Shown piece by piece: positions 1 to 12,054 of a stretch of DNA of 64,000 nt; within the stretch, counting starts at the first letter, position 1; every line of letters starts with the position of its first letter. Made by a program: the position numbers and the translations under genes. The notes under the pieces are model-generated. The model had not been told where the DNA came from. It ran no database searches and saw nothing but the letters and a program-made list of their open reading frames with translations. The DNA comes from Oxyruncus cristatus (taxonomy: Eukaryota; Chordata; Aves; Passeriformes; Cotingidae), in NCBI GenBank assembly GCA_013399855.1, contig VXAY01002912.1, positions 755,343-819,342 of the forward strand. Direction: 5' to 3'.

Positions 1-107
1 TCAGGTCAATGATTTCAAAACCAAACAAAGCAAGAAGTCTCAATCAAAGACCTGATGGAAAAGTTTCTCATCTATTAAGCAGAGTTTGCTCCGTTCTCCC
101 CAGTTGA

Positions 108-293
108 TCACTTTTTTTTCCCCTCATCTGTTTTCTCAGAATCATGTTTTTCATGTGGCCCATACTCTTCACCTGGTTGCAGTAAAACTGGAATTGCATC
201 AACTACAAGGATGCAATCATTCCTCAGCACCTGCTCAGGCATAAGTCTGTTACAGCAGAACAAATTCAAGAGAAGAGATTTAACTTTATCATC
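108..293 (-). pseudogene. STK31: STK31 terminal coding exon (open)
   Basis: An acceptor (ctctgtag) at 294-295 precedes a 62-codon open frame that starts DDKVKSLL, continues with LMPEQVL and ends in TGA at 108-110. It aligns with the human STK31 C-terminus (DDKVKSLLCSLICYRSSMTAEQVL), the end of the kinase-like domain plus an acidic and basic tail. No lesion is seen here. This exon shows that the gene ends inside the window and that decay is uneven. Confidence 0.75.
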
Positions 294-3200
294 CTACAGA
301 GGGAGAAGGATTTCATCAGTAAGCAAAACAAACTCCATTACAAATTAAAACCAAGCATTTGATGAACACATCTTCTAAGTGCTTAGGGCTCAAAACCTTC
401 ACAAGATGTTGTGCCATAGCATTCCCAACAGACAGCAGCATTGACAGTCATAATGCTCATTAGCAACACAATACAATCAAATGTTCAGCACTAGGTCTGC
501 CAACCTGGTGCCAGCAGATTTCACAGAAAACATGAGGTTTTGAAATTTTGAAATATAAATTCACTGAACCACTATAAATTACAGAAATACTCAAACTGGT
601 CTTTCTACTGAGAAGGAACAAAGCAAGTGCCATTCACCTTCTATAACTTCATCTTTTAACTTTTGTCATAGTGTTTTATCCCTCTACAGGAGCAGAGGGG
701 GAAAAGAAAACCGAAGTAATGGGCTCTAAATCAACAGCAACTATTCTGCTATTTACCCATCACTTACACTTAGGCTCTTTGGATTTATCAGAAGGGATTA
801 GGTGCCTAAATACTTAGCACATTAACAGCACTAGGCTCCATAGGCAAAACACAAATCCACAGCTGCTACACATATGCATAAGCTTCAGCTGTTGAGGAAG
901 AAAGAGAACACGCTGAATTTGGAGGAGGGGACTACAAGAAAGACAATCTCAAATTCTAATCTAGAGATCTAGATTACTGAACCTCAACTGCAACAGAACC
1001 TTTCCATAGGAAGGCTTGCTTATTCACAGTCTCCAAGCCAGCAACTCCTCTGACCAGAGTCAATATTAACAGCAAAGCACAAGATACCTGTACACCTCTC
1101 ACCTATCCCTCTTTCACCCAGACAGAAGAATCACTGTGATGCAAAGGAATGCACACAAGTAGTCAAAAACTTGAAGAGAGAAACAAGCAATTTCTAATTC
1201 TTTCACACTTCCAGAGTGACTCTGGAGAATTGGTCACTCCCCAAATAATCTGAAATCTGGGTTAAAAGATGGGATAAGAAAACTGTTGATCTTGCAGGCA
1301 TAAAAGGTTGTTCAATATTTGTAAAACATTTTAAATACTCGAAGGAAAAACTCTAGTTAAGGGGATGTGCAATGAAATACAGGAGTGAACCATGACCACA
1401 TACTTCCTCTGTAAAATAAAGTGAGGAAAATCTGAGCACTTGAAGAGCTTGAAAAGCTTTGTACTTGTGTATTTGCATTCAAGATACTGTCAAATCACTA
1501 TCAACAATAAATATCCCCTTCTCACACTAAGGAAAGTGAAAATTGATTCCACAAGGAATACTGCTGTAGGACAACATTTCATCTTGTTTACTCCATTTCA
1601 TTTTGTTTGATCTTACTTTTTTTTTTTTAAATACACAAAACAGGATGCTGAAACACAATGAACATTGAAGGCTGATATAGCTAAATGAGTGGCTGCAAGA
1701 TCTCTCCACTAAGCATTGCCTTTCCTCAACATTTACCTAACATTAATATCCCCGTTTTAAAGCTTTATGTTATTTTCCTGTGGCAGTTCTGCATTTGTTG
1801 AAAAACAACAGAAATTTTACTAGTTGCAAGTGTGCAGTTCCTCTGGGCACGAGATTGAGATGGAAGGGAAGTTATGGTCTGTCAAGAGCCTGCAGATGGG
1901 CATGGAGATTAATTCTGAATAAGCTGATTATAGATAAAGCACTTTAAAGCAAAATAGATTTTCCCCAAGAACTGGGACAAGGATTAACAGTCAGAGGTCT
2001 AAAAGATTCCCCAAGAAACAGCTGAAAGATATTTATCAGTACTACACTTCTTAGTAAAACCCTCATCTGTATTTCTGAGCAGTGCAGGCAACACAGATTG
2101 CTTACTGATGGACTTTAGTGGTGAGGCACGTGCATGCACACGCATGCTGGATGAATCCTTAAAAACAAAGTAAAAACCCAATGCTGCTTCTTTTCATCAG
2201 GAAAAAAAAAAGAATCCGAGAAATTTGCTCTTATTAAAAGCTGTAAAATTAATTCATCCCTGCTAAAAATAATATCAGCTAAATTAATTAATTGTTCTTG
2301 AAACAAAAACAGCTGTTTGCACTTCAGAAGGTACCTGTTACAGAAGAACACAGAAATACAACACCCTGAAACAGGCCATTTAAACTTTGATTTGTATCCT
2401 TCAGACTTTATTTGTAAAGCATTATCACAGCAGAAATTTTATGGAAAACAGAAGTGAACCAACTAGTTTTCATGTCCCAAGACATCTTTCCTAATTCCTT
2501 GAATGATTAAGTTTGCCTTATACATGAAAGAAAGTTAGGGAGTTTTAGTATCTAAGGATTATTATGCTTAATCCTGAATGCTGCTCTGGACACATGGCTT
2601 TGTACAAATTTTGTGAAATACATTTAAAACCCTCTAGCTGGCTCTAATGTTCAGTCATGAAGTACTGAATTTTCTTTCCTATAGTATTGTGTATTTCATG
2701 AGATTCACTTAATTTTTAATTAAAAAAAAAAAATCAGGCAATGGTAATGAGCTGTAAGATGCACATTTACAGGATCACCTCCCTGCTCAAATGCTGCATA
2801 TGTTTTATTCTTCTGTTTTCTGTAGTAGTGTCCTATTGGAAACGATTTTGCAGAAGGATTTGGTAGACAGTCCTGCACATTATAGGTTATGTTTTCATCA
2901 TGGGAGAACATTGTTGGAGTGAATTTTTTAAAAGACATATTGTAGAGGAGTCATCTAATAAAGAAAGATTATTTGCAGTACTGTGTAATACAGTGATAAA
3001 CTACCCTGCCAGGACAATGGAGCCACTATAGCTGTGTTAGTCTGGTACTGTATCATCACAGTTGCTTAACCTAAACACAGTAAACAGGATACACTAAGCT
3101 CATAATGAGCACAACTCCAGTAATTTAACTCCATCTTAAACAGTCATCTCCATAAAGCCGGCAAATCATTAATATACAAGTATAACCAAGAAAGAGGGAT

Positions 3201-6200
3201 TTATTATTTGGTCTTAATTCCTCGCCAGAAGACTGAAAGATTATGGGAATGACAGTTACACAAGAAAATAAACCCAAGGAAATACGAGCACTCAAGTAAA
3301 ATATGCACAGAGGTGAGGCTATAAAATTGGGTGCTCATCCAAGAGAAAGATAAGTTAGTGAAAGATCAACTTCAGAGTTGGAGAGGCAAGTTGTGAAGCA
3401 TGAAGGTGCACAGATCTTAATCTCAGATAGTCACTGGGACACTGGAACAGGATAAGCTTCAAAAAAAGGGTCTGAAAATAGAGTTCAAGGGGAAAATAGT
3501 TGCTGGCGTAAGGTAAACAGAGATTAACAGTATTGAGAGTAGAAAGAATGAAAACAGCAACACAAATTTGTATCATGCAGGGTTCACTTATACCTGTGCA
3601 TTTGTTTCAGAGGTATAGGAAAACTTGTTTCACAAAAAAAAAAAAAGAAAAAAAAATCCAAAGAATAAATGGCACAGTACAGTTTTTCAACTGCATTTAA
3701 GTGATTAAAATGGAATTTGGTGGTTTTATTAATGTTCAAGCACTGTGCAGTCATTATGTAGTAAGACAGATGAACAAAGTCAACTTCCTGACTTCTGAAA
3801 AAATAGATTTCTAATTTAAACACCTCTTTTGAGGCTGAATCTCAGTGACTCCAAGTCTGTAACTTGGTGTCATTCAATTAATGGTGAAGAAGTTTCTCCT
3901 TCTGAGGTCCGAGTTAAATATTCAGAAAACTCTGGGGCTTTCTACCTTCTCAGTCATCATTTTATTTGTCTAGAATTATGCAAATAGTCAATTAAGAACA
4001 TTTCTCAACCCAGTACTTAAAATGAAATATTTGGCTTTACTATTTGATCAACCACTCCTAAACAAGAGCAGTCTTATCTTCCTCATATGCCAACTGACAC
4101 ACCATGGCAACCACATCTACCTCAGGTGTTCCATCTTCTTATATGCCAAACTCCTGATTTTGAAAGCAAAGCCGTAATAACACTGGTGGGTTTTTTTTCC
4201 CTTTAGTTAGGAAAACCAAACATCAGTCAAGGAGATTCACAGGTTTCAAATGAAAATGGATTAATACAATAAAATGGCAAGGAAGATTCTTTTCTAATTT
4301 TAAAGTAGGATAAAACATGCAAGGCGTTCAGGTTTCCCTTACACAGAAACAAGAGGAAAAAATACTATGAGAAGGAACTTTCAGAGTTCAAAAGAAATAC
4401 AAATTTAAAAATAAGACTCAAAAGTACATACCCAAGTTATGTGTTTAATTATACAATCCTCTTTAAGAAATGTTGAGGGGTAAGTGCACCCTAACAGATG
4501 AATGTGAACTCTGTACCCATAAACCAAGTATAATCCCCCCAGTCTTCACTATTGCACAGAAGCATGTATGAGTACAGCACTTTCCAGACACTGCCTGCAG
4601 GTTAAGCTGAACATCCCTCTACTCTGAACAATTACCTACACAGCAAAAGGAAGCATGTGTTTTGTCAGTGCTGGGCTCCTGGGACAGAGACCAGCAGAGA
4701 ATTTGGAAAAAATCACTGTTTCCATTTTTTAAGTTTCTCTGCTGCTTAATGAGGGAGAACACAATTTCAGATGCCTAACATGAAACTGGCAACTCCTGAA
4801 TGTAATACTAAGACTTGAGCTAGAATTTTCCATCAAATGATCAATGCAAGACCAAGTCTGAGCTGAGGATTAGTTACATGTGGAGCAATCTGAAATTCAG
4901 CTGGTAAATTTGGATGAGGCTTCAGAACGCCAATCTTGCTGCATTCCAGATAATCTCTTCAAGCAGAATCAGTCATTGGTTTCAGTCTTTGTTTCTTTGG
5001 GGGGTTATGTTTGGTTTGGGGTGTTTGTTTGTTTTTTTACTTTTTCTATTTTTTTGCCCTCACTTCTAGTTACAAACCCTTTAGAACAGATGAAGATCTG
5101 AATAATGGTAGTAGGTGTTCTAACTAAATCCTACAATGTTAATAAATTATAAACATCTACGACTTCAAGCTAAGCTTTAGCTCATCTATTTCATCACTTA
5201 GTCATCTGAGTAGAAAAATTACTTAATTTTAAGCAACAGCTTCCTAAATTGGAAATAAAGCATAATGAAGAGTGACTTTCATATGAATCAGCTTCATCTT
5301 CTCAACCCAGGTAAATGACAATGGCTACATATCAACTTGCACTGTTAGGAAGCATTTTTAAAATGCTGCAGCACAGAAGGCATTACTGAAGCCATCCCTG
5401 TGCAGATGAAAGAACTGCCAGTATTTCCCAGGAAGACCCCCCTATACCTGGAGCTCCAGCTGATGCTGAGTGAACCAGTTCCAATACATTAACTGCTCAT
5501 GCAAAATCACTGCACGGGAACATCAGCACTTGCTGGGTAGCTTGTGGCTTTTCAAGTTTGGGAGCTTTAAACTTTTTCCATTTAAAACACATGGCACTTC
5601 CAGCCTGAGTTGGGAAGGCAGCAATACAGTGACAAAAACAATAAGGACACGGAGGAGTTGCTGTCCAACACACCACCTAATGAAGTAGACTGCTTTCTCC
5701 TCCCTGGCATACCAAGCAACATATTAAGAAACTATTAAAGCTTGTAAGGTGGCAAAGAATACAAATTGTAAAACCCTTCAGGTAAGGAAAAAAAATTACA
5801 AATATATGTAGACATTCAGCACTTTTTTGAAGAACTTTATTTCTGCCCACTTTCCTATTTTTTCTTCTCTGCCTTTTTGCTCTTTACCTGGAACAATTGC
5901 TTCCCCACTCCTGGTTTCCAGCATATTTTAGAATTGTCTACCCACTTTTCTATTTTTTCTTCTCTGCCTGTTTGCTCTTTACCTGGAACTAATTGCTTCC
6001 CAGCATATTTTAGAATTGTCTACTGTCAAAACAAGAGCTATACACCAAGTTTTTATCCTCTTCCATGACAGCAGCCAGCACCACCTATAGACAGATTGGA
6101 AGAGACTAGTTTGCAGATTGCCAAGAGTCCTTGGTAACACATCAGTTACCAGTTGCAGCTCCATTTGCGATCACGCAGAAAGTACGAGCCCTGAGCAGCA

Positions 6201-8080
6201 CTGACACCTTCACAGAGAAGGCACACACTAGATCCAGGCCGTGAACCACGGGTGAAACTGTCCTGTTCTATCATGCAAGCTGCTTATTTCAGCACAGCCC
6301 ATACCTGCAGGAAGGACTAAAGGGAAGGAGAGTCTTCCTCAGCTCTTGCAATTTTCACAATTACACCATCTGTACTGAGTATGACTTTTCAGAAAATTCA
6401 GCTGTCCAAAATTTGTAAGGTTCCCCATCTATAACAGCTGGAATTTAATTTTATGTTAAGTGGAAGAGGAAAATCACAAATCATTGTGATCATCAGGATT
6501 AGGAATAGCAAAATTTGTGTATAATTCTGACTCTGCTATCATACCAAGCAACAGTAATCTACTGTATCAGGATTAAAAAACATCTTCTGTATCACAATTC
6601 AGAAGTTGATCATATTCTCAAAAACATATTTTACTCAGTCTCCTTCCTGGAAACCCAAGAGAATCCCTTAAAACCTAATCACTGAGAAAGGTGTTCCTTT
6701 CATTTACGTGAAACACCAAATGTTCTAGCCCTTTAACTACTTGTTTCCTAAATCAAAAGGCTGGTTTTTTCCTTTTAATTAGCTGATCACCAATAAACAT
6801 AATAGCAACGTCGCTCATCTATGAGCAACACCAGGTTCTATAATTCATTCACCTTTTTCTTTCATAAGCAGGCACATTTTTCATGTCACCTCATTATTCA
6901 AGAATCTTATTCCCAACAGGTTTCATTAGTGTATCTCATTTTATATTCCTCTTGGGAGTTTACTGCCCCATTACAATGTTTGAGGCACACGTGCAGGTTC
7001 TTTTTTACCTTAAGTATCATCAGAATAATTGATGCATGATCAAACAGACAGCAGTGAAGCTGAAGTGAATATTATCAGTGAAGCTGAAGTAATATTTACA
7101 TTCTTTAAACTTCTCTGAGGGGTAGCGGGGAACCCTGAAAACTTGGACATTGACTTGTGTCACAAAAGAGGAGGCTTACACATTACCAACAAAGTTAAAG
7201 TAACACACAACCAGCAGAGTAGAAAGAGTTGGACAAAACTTATCATACTGTGAACAACACCCGTCACCAGAGGGAATAAGTTAAAAGCACAGTGCAATGG
7301 CTGGGGACTGAAACAGAAAAATGTCTACTTACTGACTTTCCTTTTTTTTTTTTTTTTTTTTGTTGCTTGGGGTTTTTTGGTTTATATGTCATTCAAACTT
7401 GGCCTCAGGGCTGTAGAACTCCCACATTTAAAGGCAAACCTGAATTCAGAAAACTGTTTGACATAGTTACCACTTACTTGGAATAGACTAAATCAATGTT
7501 TCTAAACCAATCTGAAAAATACCAACACTGTAACATTTCCATACTTCCTCTAAGTTGTTCTTTTCAACCAGCTTCCAACTGATTTGGGCCTTTAAGCTTT
7601 TCTCAATTTTCTTAGCTGATAATAAGTTGCTAATATCAGGTCATTCCCCTGCCTTCTTTTTTGAACTAGGAAGAAAAGAAAAAAATTAGGAAGTGTTAAA
7701 GCTTTCTATTTTGATATGCTTTAATCTAACTGCCTGGAGCCTGTTAGAATTCAGCTTTTCAGGGTCTTTCCCCATAGAAGAGGGGTTTTACTGTGTTTCG
7801 TTTTCAATCTTCTGGAAAACCAACATTCCACTTAGAGCTCAACCCCCTTAAGTTACATACTATTGATTTGTCATGAATCCAGAGATTCCAGCTTCCACTG
7901 CTTTATTTTTTAAGAAAGTATCTTTGTATTTAACTGAAATGAAGCATTGGCTAAGGTAATGTACCACTGGAAATTTGAAGCTTTAACCCAAACTACCTCC
8001 CATCACCAATATACCCCTAGAATTTTCTCATAAAAAGACAGAGACATTTGTCAAAAAGATATTATGTTAGAAAGGGTTAC
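294..8080. other. STK31 introns; no exon firmly recognised
   Basis: This stretch should contain several kinase-domain exons of STK31 (the HGSLHQNN, DFDFTKS and DLYAYG segments of the human protein). I looked for these motifs on the minus strand and found no convincing match, so they may be deleted or too diverged to recognise by eye. The stretch is AT-rich, with short poly-A/T runs (around 1617, 3634 and an 18-T run near 7344). No other gene is seen. Confidence 0.5.
5846..6022. repeat. Two-copy tandem duplication, 95 and 82 bp
   Basis: Copy 1 (5846-5940) and copy 2 (5941-6022) both start with CCCACTTT, contain TATTTTTTCTTCTCTGCCT and TTTACCTGGAAC, and end with AGCATATTTTAGAATTGTCTA. Copy 1 has about 13 extra bases after TTGCTTCCC. 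The copies differ at only a few other positions, so the duplication looks recent. It lies in an STK31 intron. Confidence 0.9.
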
Positions 8081-8135
8081 CTGTAGACATCAGTGTCATA
8101 AAAATAGATAAGGCATAAACACACCTCAGCACTTG
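8081..8135 (-). pseudogene. STK31: STK31 kinase-domain exon candidate
   Basis: The block lies between an AG acceptor (actttag, 8136-8137) and a GT donor (gtaacc, just below 8081). It translates SAEVCLCLIYFYDTDVYR, which resembles the human kinase-like segment GLLPLIFLFLCKSDPMAY with about four residues missing. The similarity is short and hydrophobic, so the call rests mainly on order, splice sites and strand. Confidence 0.35.
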
Positions 8136-8829
8136 CTAAAGTGTCTGTTTTGTATTATCGTGATCATACTTTGCCCATGATGAGCTTTATACGTAACTTT
8201 ATTGTAAGTACTTATAATTATTTCCTTCTCTGCTTCATCGTGCTCCTGGACTGAATTACATAGAGGGAGATTAAATATTGATAGTCATTCTTAATTTATA
8301 CATACCAACATTTGAGATGTAAAACCTTTACTGAGAAGTTCCATTGTTAATGGAAAACATAATTTATCAGATTTTTCTCTCTCTTCTTATGAGATTCTAA
8401 AAGGAAAGTTAGCAAGTCTAAGAGTTCATCCAAGAGTTTCAACAGAATAAAAGTGGGACTTGCATGGAGAAGTCCGATTTCACATTCCATGTGCTACGAA
8501 AGAATTCTTTTTAAGGATATCACAGTTAAATTGATAGGGAACATTAGAACATGCAACCAATGAGAGTCACTGATTCTATCACGGAGAGCAGTCACAAGCA
8601 GACTAAACTACAGGTTTGTGTTAGTATGATGCTACATCAAAGGGCAGATGCAATTTTTGCTGACATGACCATTCTCGGGTGCAACAGGGACTCTCAGTGC
8701 AGAGACAATGAAAGCATCTCAGCATCAGCAACAGAGAATGGGAGAAATGCTTATCAGAAAATATAAATAACTGAGAAAAAGTTTAACACTATCATAGAAA
8801 AAGATTATCAGTAAGGCAAGAACACTTAC

Positions 8830-8873
8830 TCCACGCAAAATGAAAGTGATGAAAAACTGTTCATCTCTTAAGA
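8830..8873 (-). pseudogene. STK31: STK31 exon at start of kinase-like domain
   Basis: The block has a strong acceptor (tttttccag) and donor (gtaagt). Its frame reads LRDEQFFITFILRG, matching human LVRSEVNGQIILLKGY at the glycine-loop side of the kinase-like domain. It is open and 44 nt long, and lies in the expected order between the 10574 and 8081 blocks. Confidence 0.5.
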
Positions 8874-10573
8874 CTGGAAAAAGTAAGTCTATTCACACAC
8901 ATTCACCCAGAGAGGCAATCCCATTATTTTAATCAGAATTTTCACCTGTATTTTCAACACAAGCACCAAAACTTGGTAAGGCTCAAAGAAAGCTTCTCTG
9001 CATATAGAGAGGGAAGAACCAGCTTTCCCAAAATTTAAGCCAGCTGTACATACAGCTAAGTTCTTGTAACACAACGCTGTCTTTTCTGCCTGTTGCCTGA
9101 GAAATACATTTTTTTGTCTCTGGGGAGCAACCCAACCGGCTTTCTATCGCATTTCCCCAAAAACAAAATAAACCGCTCCCTTTTAGCAAATATCTTCTCT
9201 GATACATTAAGAAAAGTTTTAAACTGAAATCAAATATGTGTAAAATACATGAAAGTCGTGACAGAGTTGTCATGATTAAAAGTTGCATTTAATTCTATAG
9301 CCAGTTCTTCAGAAACAGCCAACTCAACCTTTTTGAGAATTTAGTCTGCACTGCCAACCACTTCCTCTAAATAAGAAAATGTTTCTAATGTCAGGTTACA
9401 GCACTTCAAAGAGCAGAAAGAAACAATCAACCTTGCAACTGAAAATAAGAAGTTCACAGGCAGACAGCAAAAACAAGTAAGAAATGCAAAGAGTTAGCAC
9501 TACTGCAAATCTAATCAGGATTTGTGTCAGATCTCGCCTCATGCTTGAGTAATATAACAATTTCTAGAACTAACAGAGTCAAGATTCACTAGGCAAAAAC
9601 AAAGTTGGTTCTTGCCTTGACTGGGTTTTGTTTTCCTAATCTCATTTTGCTTTTTATCAAAAATGAAACCCAAGAAGAAGAATCCAAATCCTCCTGAGTT
9701 TCATGTCAAAAATCAACACGTGCTGTCCACACAGTGGTACACGAGATTTCCATTCATATGTGGTGCAGCATGAAATGAAGACACATCCTGGGGTCTATTT
9801 CGCAGTTTATCGAGTGTGAAATAAGGTTAAAGATTTCACCAGGAAACGATAAGTGCTTTTATAAAAGTCAGAAATAACTTTGCTTCAAGATATAAGGTGC
9901 AGAAGGTGCCAGAGAAAAATCAGTAAGATCAGCTTACAATTACACTGAATGTTGTTTTTAGCAAAGTTTTGTTGCTCATATCTGCAGAACAAGAGATATT
10001 TCACTGGTAAGCAGAATTAAAAAAGAAATATGGTCCTGTATTCAACATGCAAGATACCAGACATGACAAAAACCTGCAAACCCCACCTTGTTCATTTACT
10101 TATCAAGCTTGTGTATTCCACTAAATACTGTGAAAGCATTTTATTTTCTTAACCATAACGGAGCTAAAAAAAACCCCAAAACAAACAAAAAAACAACCAA
10201 CCAAACAAACAAACAAAAAAATCACTTTAACAGTGCAAGTTCAAACAGTGTTGCTCCTAAAAGCCTGGAGCTGTATACTGGAAAGGAGTCATGCAGGCTC
10301 TGAAAACATCCTTGTCTGCTATTGACCCGTTTCCTATTGTATATATTCTCACACACGCTACAGTAGATTAAGTTGGATTCAGAAAGAGAGGAAAAGGGGT
10401 ATCCATTTAAAATAGAGAGAAGGGAAACACTTCAAAGAAACATTTCCTTTAAACGATTGTTCACTATTTCGTTTTTAAAGGAGGTAGAACTTAAATTGCA
10501 ACAGAAAAATTGCATTTCAAAAGTCAAAGTGATTAAGAAGAATAAATGAAAATTTCTTTCTTGGTCTACCTAC

Positions 10574-10620
10574 CAGTGCTTTATCAATCCATGCCAAAAG
10601 TCTGTACATTTCCTCTACCT
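10574..10620 (-). pseudogene. STK31: STK31 central exon candidate
   Basis: The acceptor is gcttcag and the donor is gtaggt. The frame reads EVEEMYRLLAWIDKAL, matching human SETDASLHRLVAWFQRTLK in the central region, with the same spacing around LLAW/LVAW. It is 47 nt, open and correctly ordered. Confidence 0.5.
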
Positions 10621-11886
10621 CTGAAGCATTTGCAGAAAAGTTCAGATTTGAAATAGGTAAACCAAAGTTCATCACTATACTAACAAACTTGAGTCACTTT
10701 CATGGATGCAGAATAGCTCTGAATTGCAATTACAGAAAGCCACCTGCAGGCTTGTTTGCCCCCTCTAATAACTGACATGATTATAAACATCTGTAAGTAA
10801 TTATATTCATTAACATTATACTCCTCATGACGTGCACCAAGTCGACACTGCTGCTGAACAGCATTTATCATCTGGTCAGGAAACACTGATACTCATAACA
10901 GCATCTGGCCACAGTAAATGCTCTGGGTACAATGAAATGCAAGAGCAGAAAACTTATTCGCTATGAAAGGGCACAACCCTTGTGGATTACGTACAATTCA
11001 CGTGGGCAGGAAGGTTATGTTGACACAAGCTGAGAACATTTACATTCAAGTGTGACAAGGAGATCAGGGAAGGTGGGCCTGCAGGAGGAGCAGGCAGTCT
11101 TTCCAGGAAGATTGAGAGTCCTAAACTGAGCAAAAACATAGATATTAAGCACAGAGATATGAAAGTCACGTTCCTACTTTGCATTTTCTTTATAAGCAGA
11201 ACTCAATGAATGGTGATCCCCTTGCACCATCCCATTTCCTTTTACGAGAAATAACCCACATCCAATTTCAATGCTCCAAATCTCCTACAGCTCAGAGTGA
11301 GAGATACAGAGCATCAGAATGGTACTGTAGAATGGTAAACAATTTATTTGCACAAATTCTCCACGCTCAACTTTTCAGTGGGGAAAAAAATCTATTGTAT
11401 ATTTGTCTGCAGCCTGTACCTACATTAAATCCAGTCAGATTGGCTGTTTCTTTGCAACCAATCTCTCATCGCCACCTTCAGCAGCATTTATGAACTAGAA
11501 CCTTTTAAAATCTGAAGTCTTTCTATCCAAAGTTCCCTTGAAAGGACTAACTAAAGCATTTCAGTCACACAGTGAACAGATAGAAAAGCACACCCAAAGT
11601 TACACTTCCACGAAAAGTACTGACGTCTATGCTTTTTTCTAAAAGGACATCTTTTGTATAAACCCCAGCTCAGTGCACCAAGAGTAAAGGTAAAGTAATG
11701 CTCTATTCCCCAGTGCATTACCTTTCCCTCTGTATTAAGGCACTGTCATTTAGAACCACTGTTTATATGCACAACCTCCCTGCCGCAAGTAGTTGTCCCT
11801 GCTAATGCCTACTCCTCACTACCTCGGTTAGGCAGTGTCATACTTCATCATGTTCACCAACAAGAAAGATTGGCTGTTTTTGTTAC

Positions 11887-12054
11887 CTTAAAGATGTCAC
11901 TGAACCGGTCAGTAGGAATTTGCGGAGTTGTGTCCATATGATTTCTGACACAATTTAATTTCTCTGTTTCAACACTGTTCCACTCAAAGAACTGCTGAAA
12001 TACCTCCTGAGTCATATGCTTCAGATTCTTGACCACACATCATCTCCAGAGAAG
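11887..12054 (-). pseudogene. STK31: STK31 central exon with frameshift
   Basis: In one frame the exon start reads SLEMMCGQESEA, matching human SLEAVYGQAKEG. A second frame then reads QEVFQQFFEWNSVETEKLN, matching human SDEILKKFYDWKCDKREEF. The switch lies at about 12005-12018 and fits a 2-nt deletion (or a 1-nt insertion). The first frame continues into a TGA within ten codons. The donor is gtaaca at 11881-11886. The last third of the exon, up to SDIFK, has no clear human match. Confidence 0.6.

Noticed and set aside
1330..1410. HGSL-like peptide on the minus strand, possible kinase catalytic-loop exon of STK31
   Set aside because: The residues after HGSL do not match the family and no acceptor or donor fits.
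2720..2938. 72-codon minus-strand frame considered as an STK31 kinase exon
   Set aside because: Only a vague similarity at its C-terminal end and no matching splice signals.
8983..9288. 101-codon minus-strand frame
   Set aside because: No similarity to the STK31 region expected there and no domain.
10164..10218. A-rich CAAA-type repeats, also at 36830-36872 and 12847-12880
   Set aside because: Simple low-complexity sequence, common in introns; not a CRISPR or structured array.
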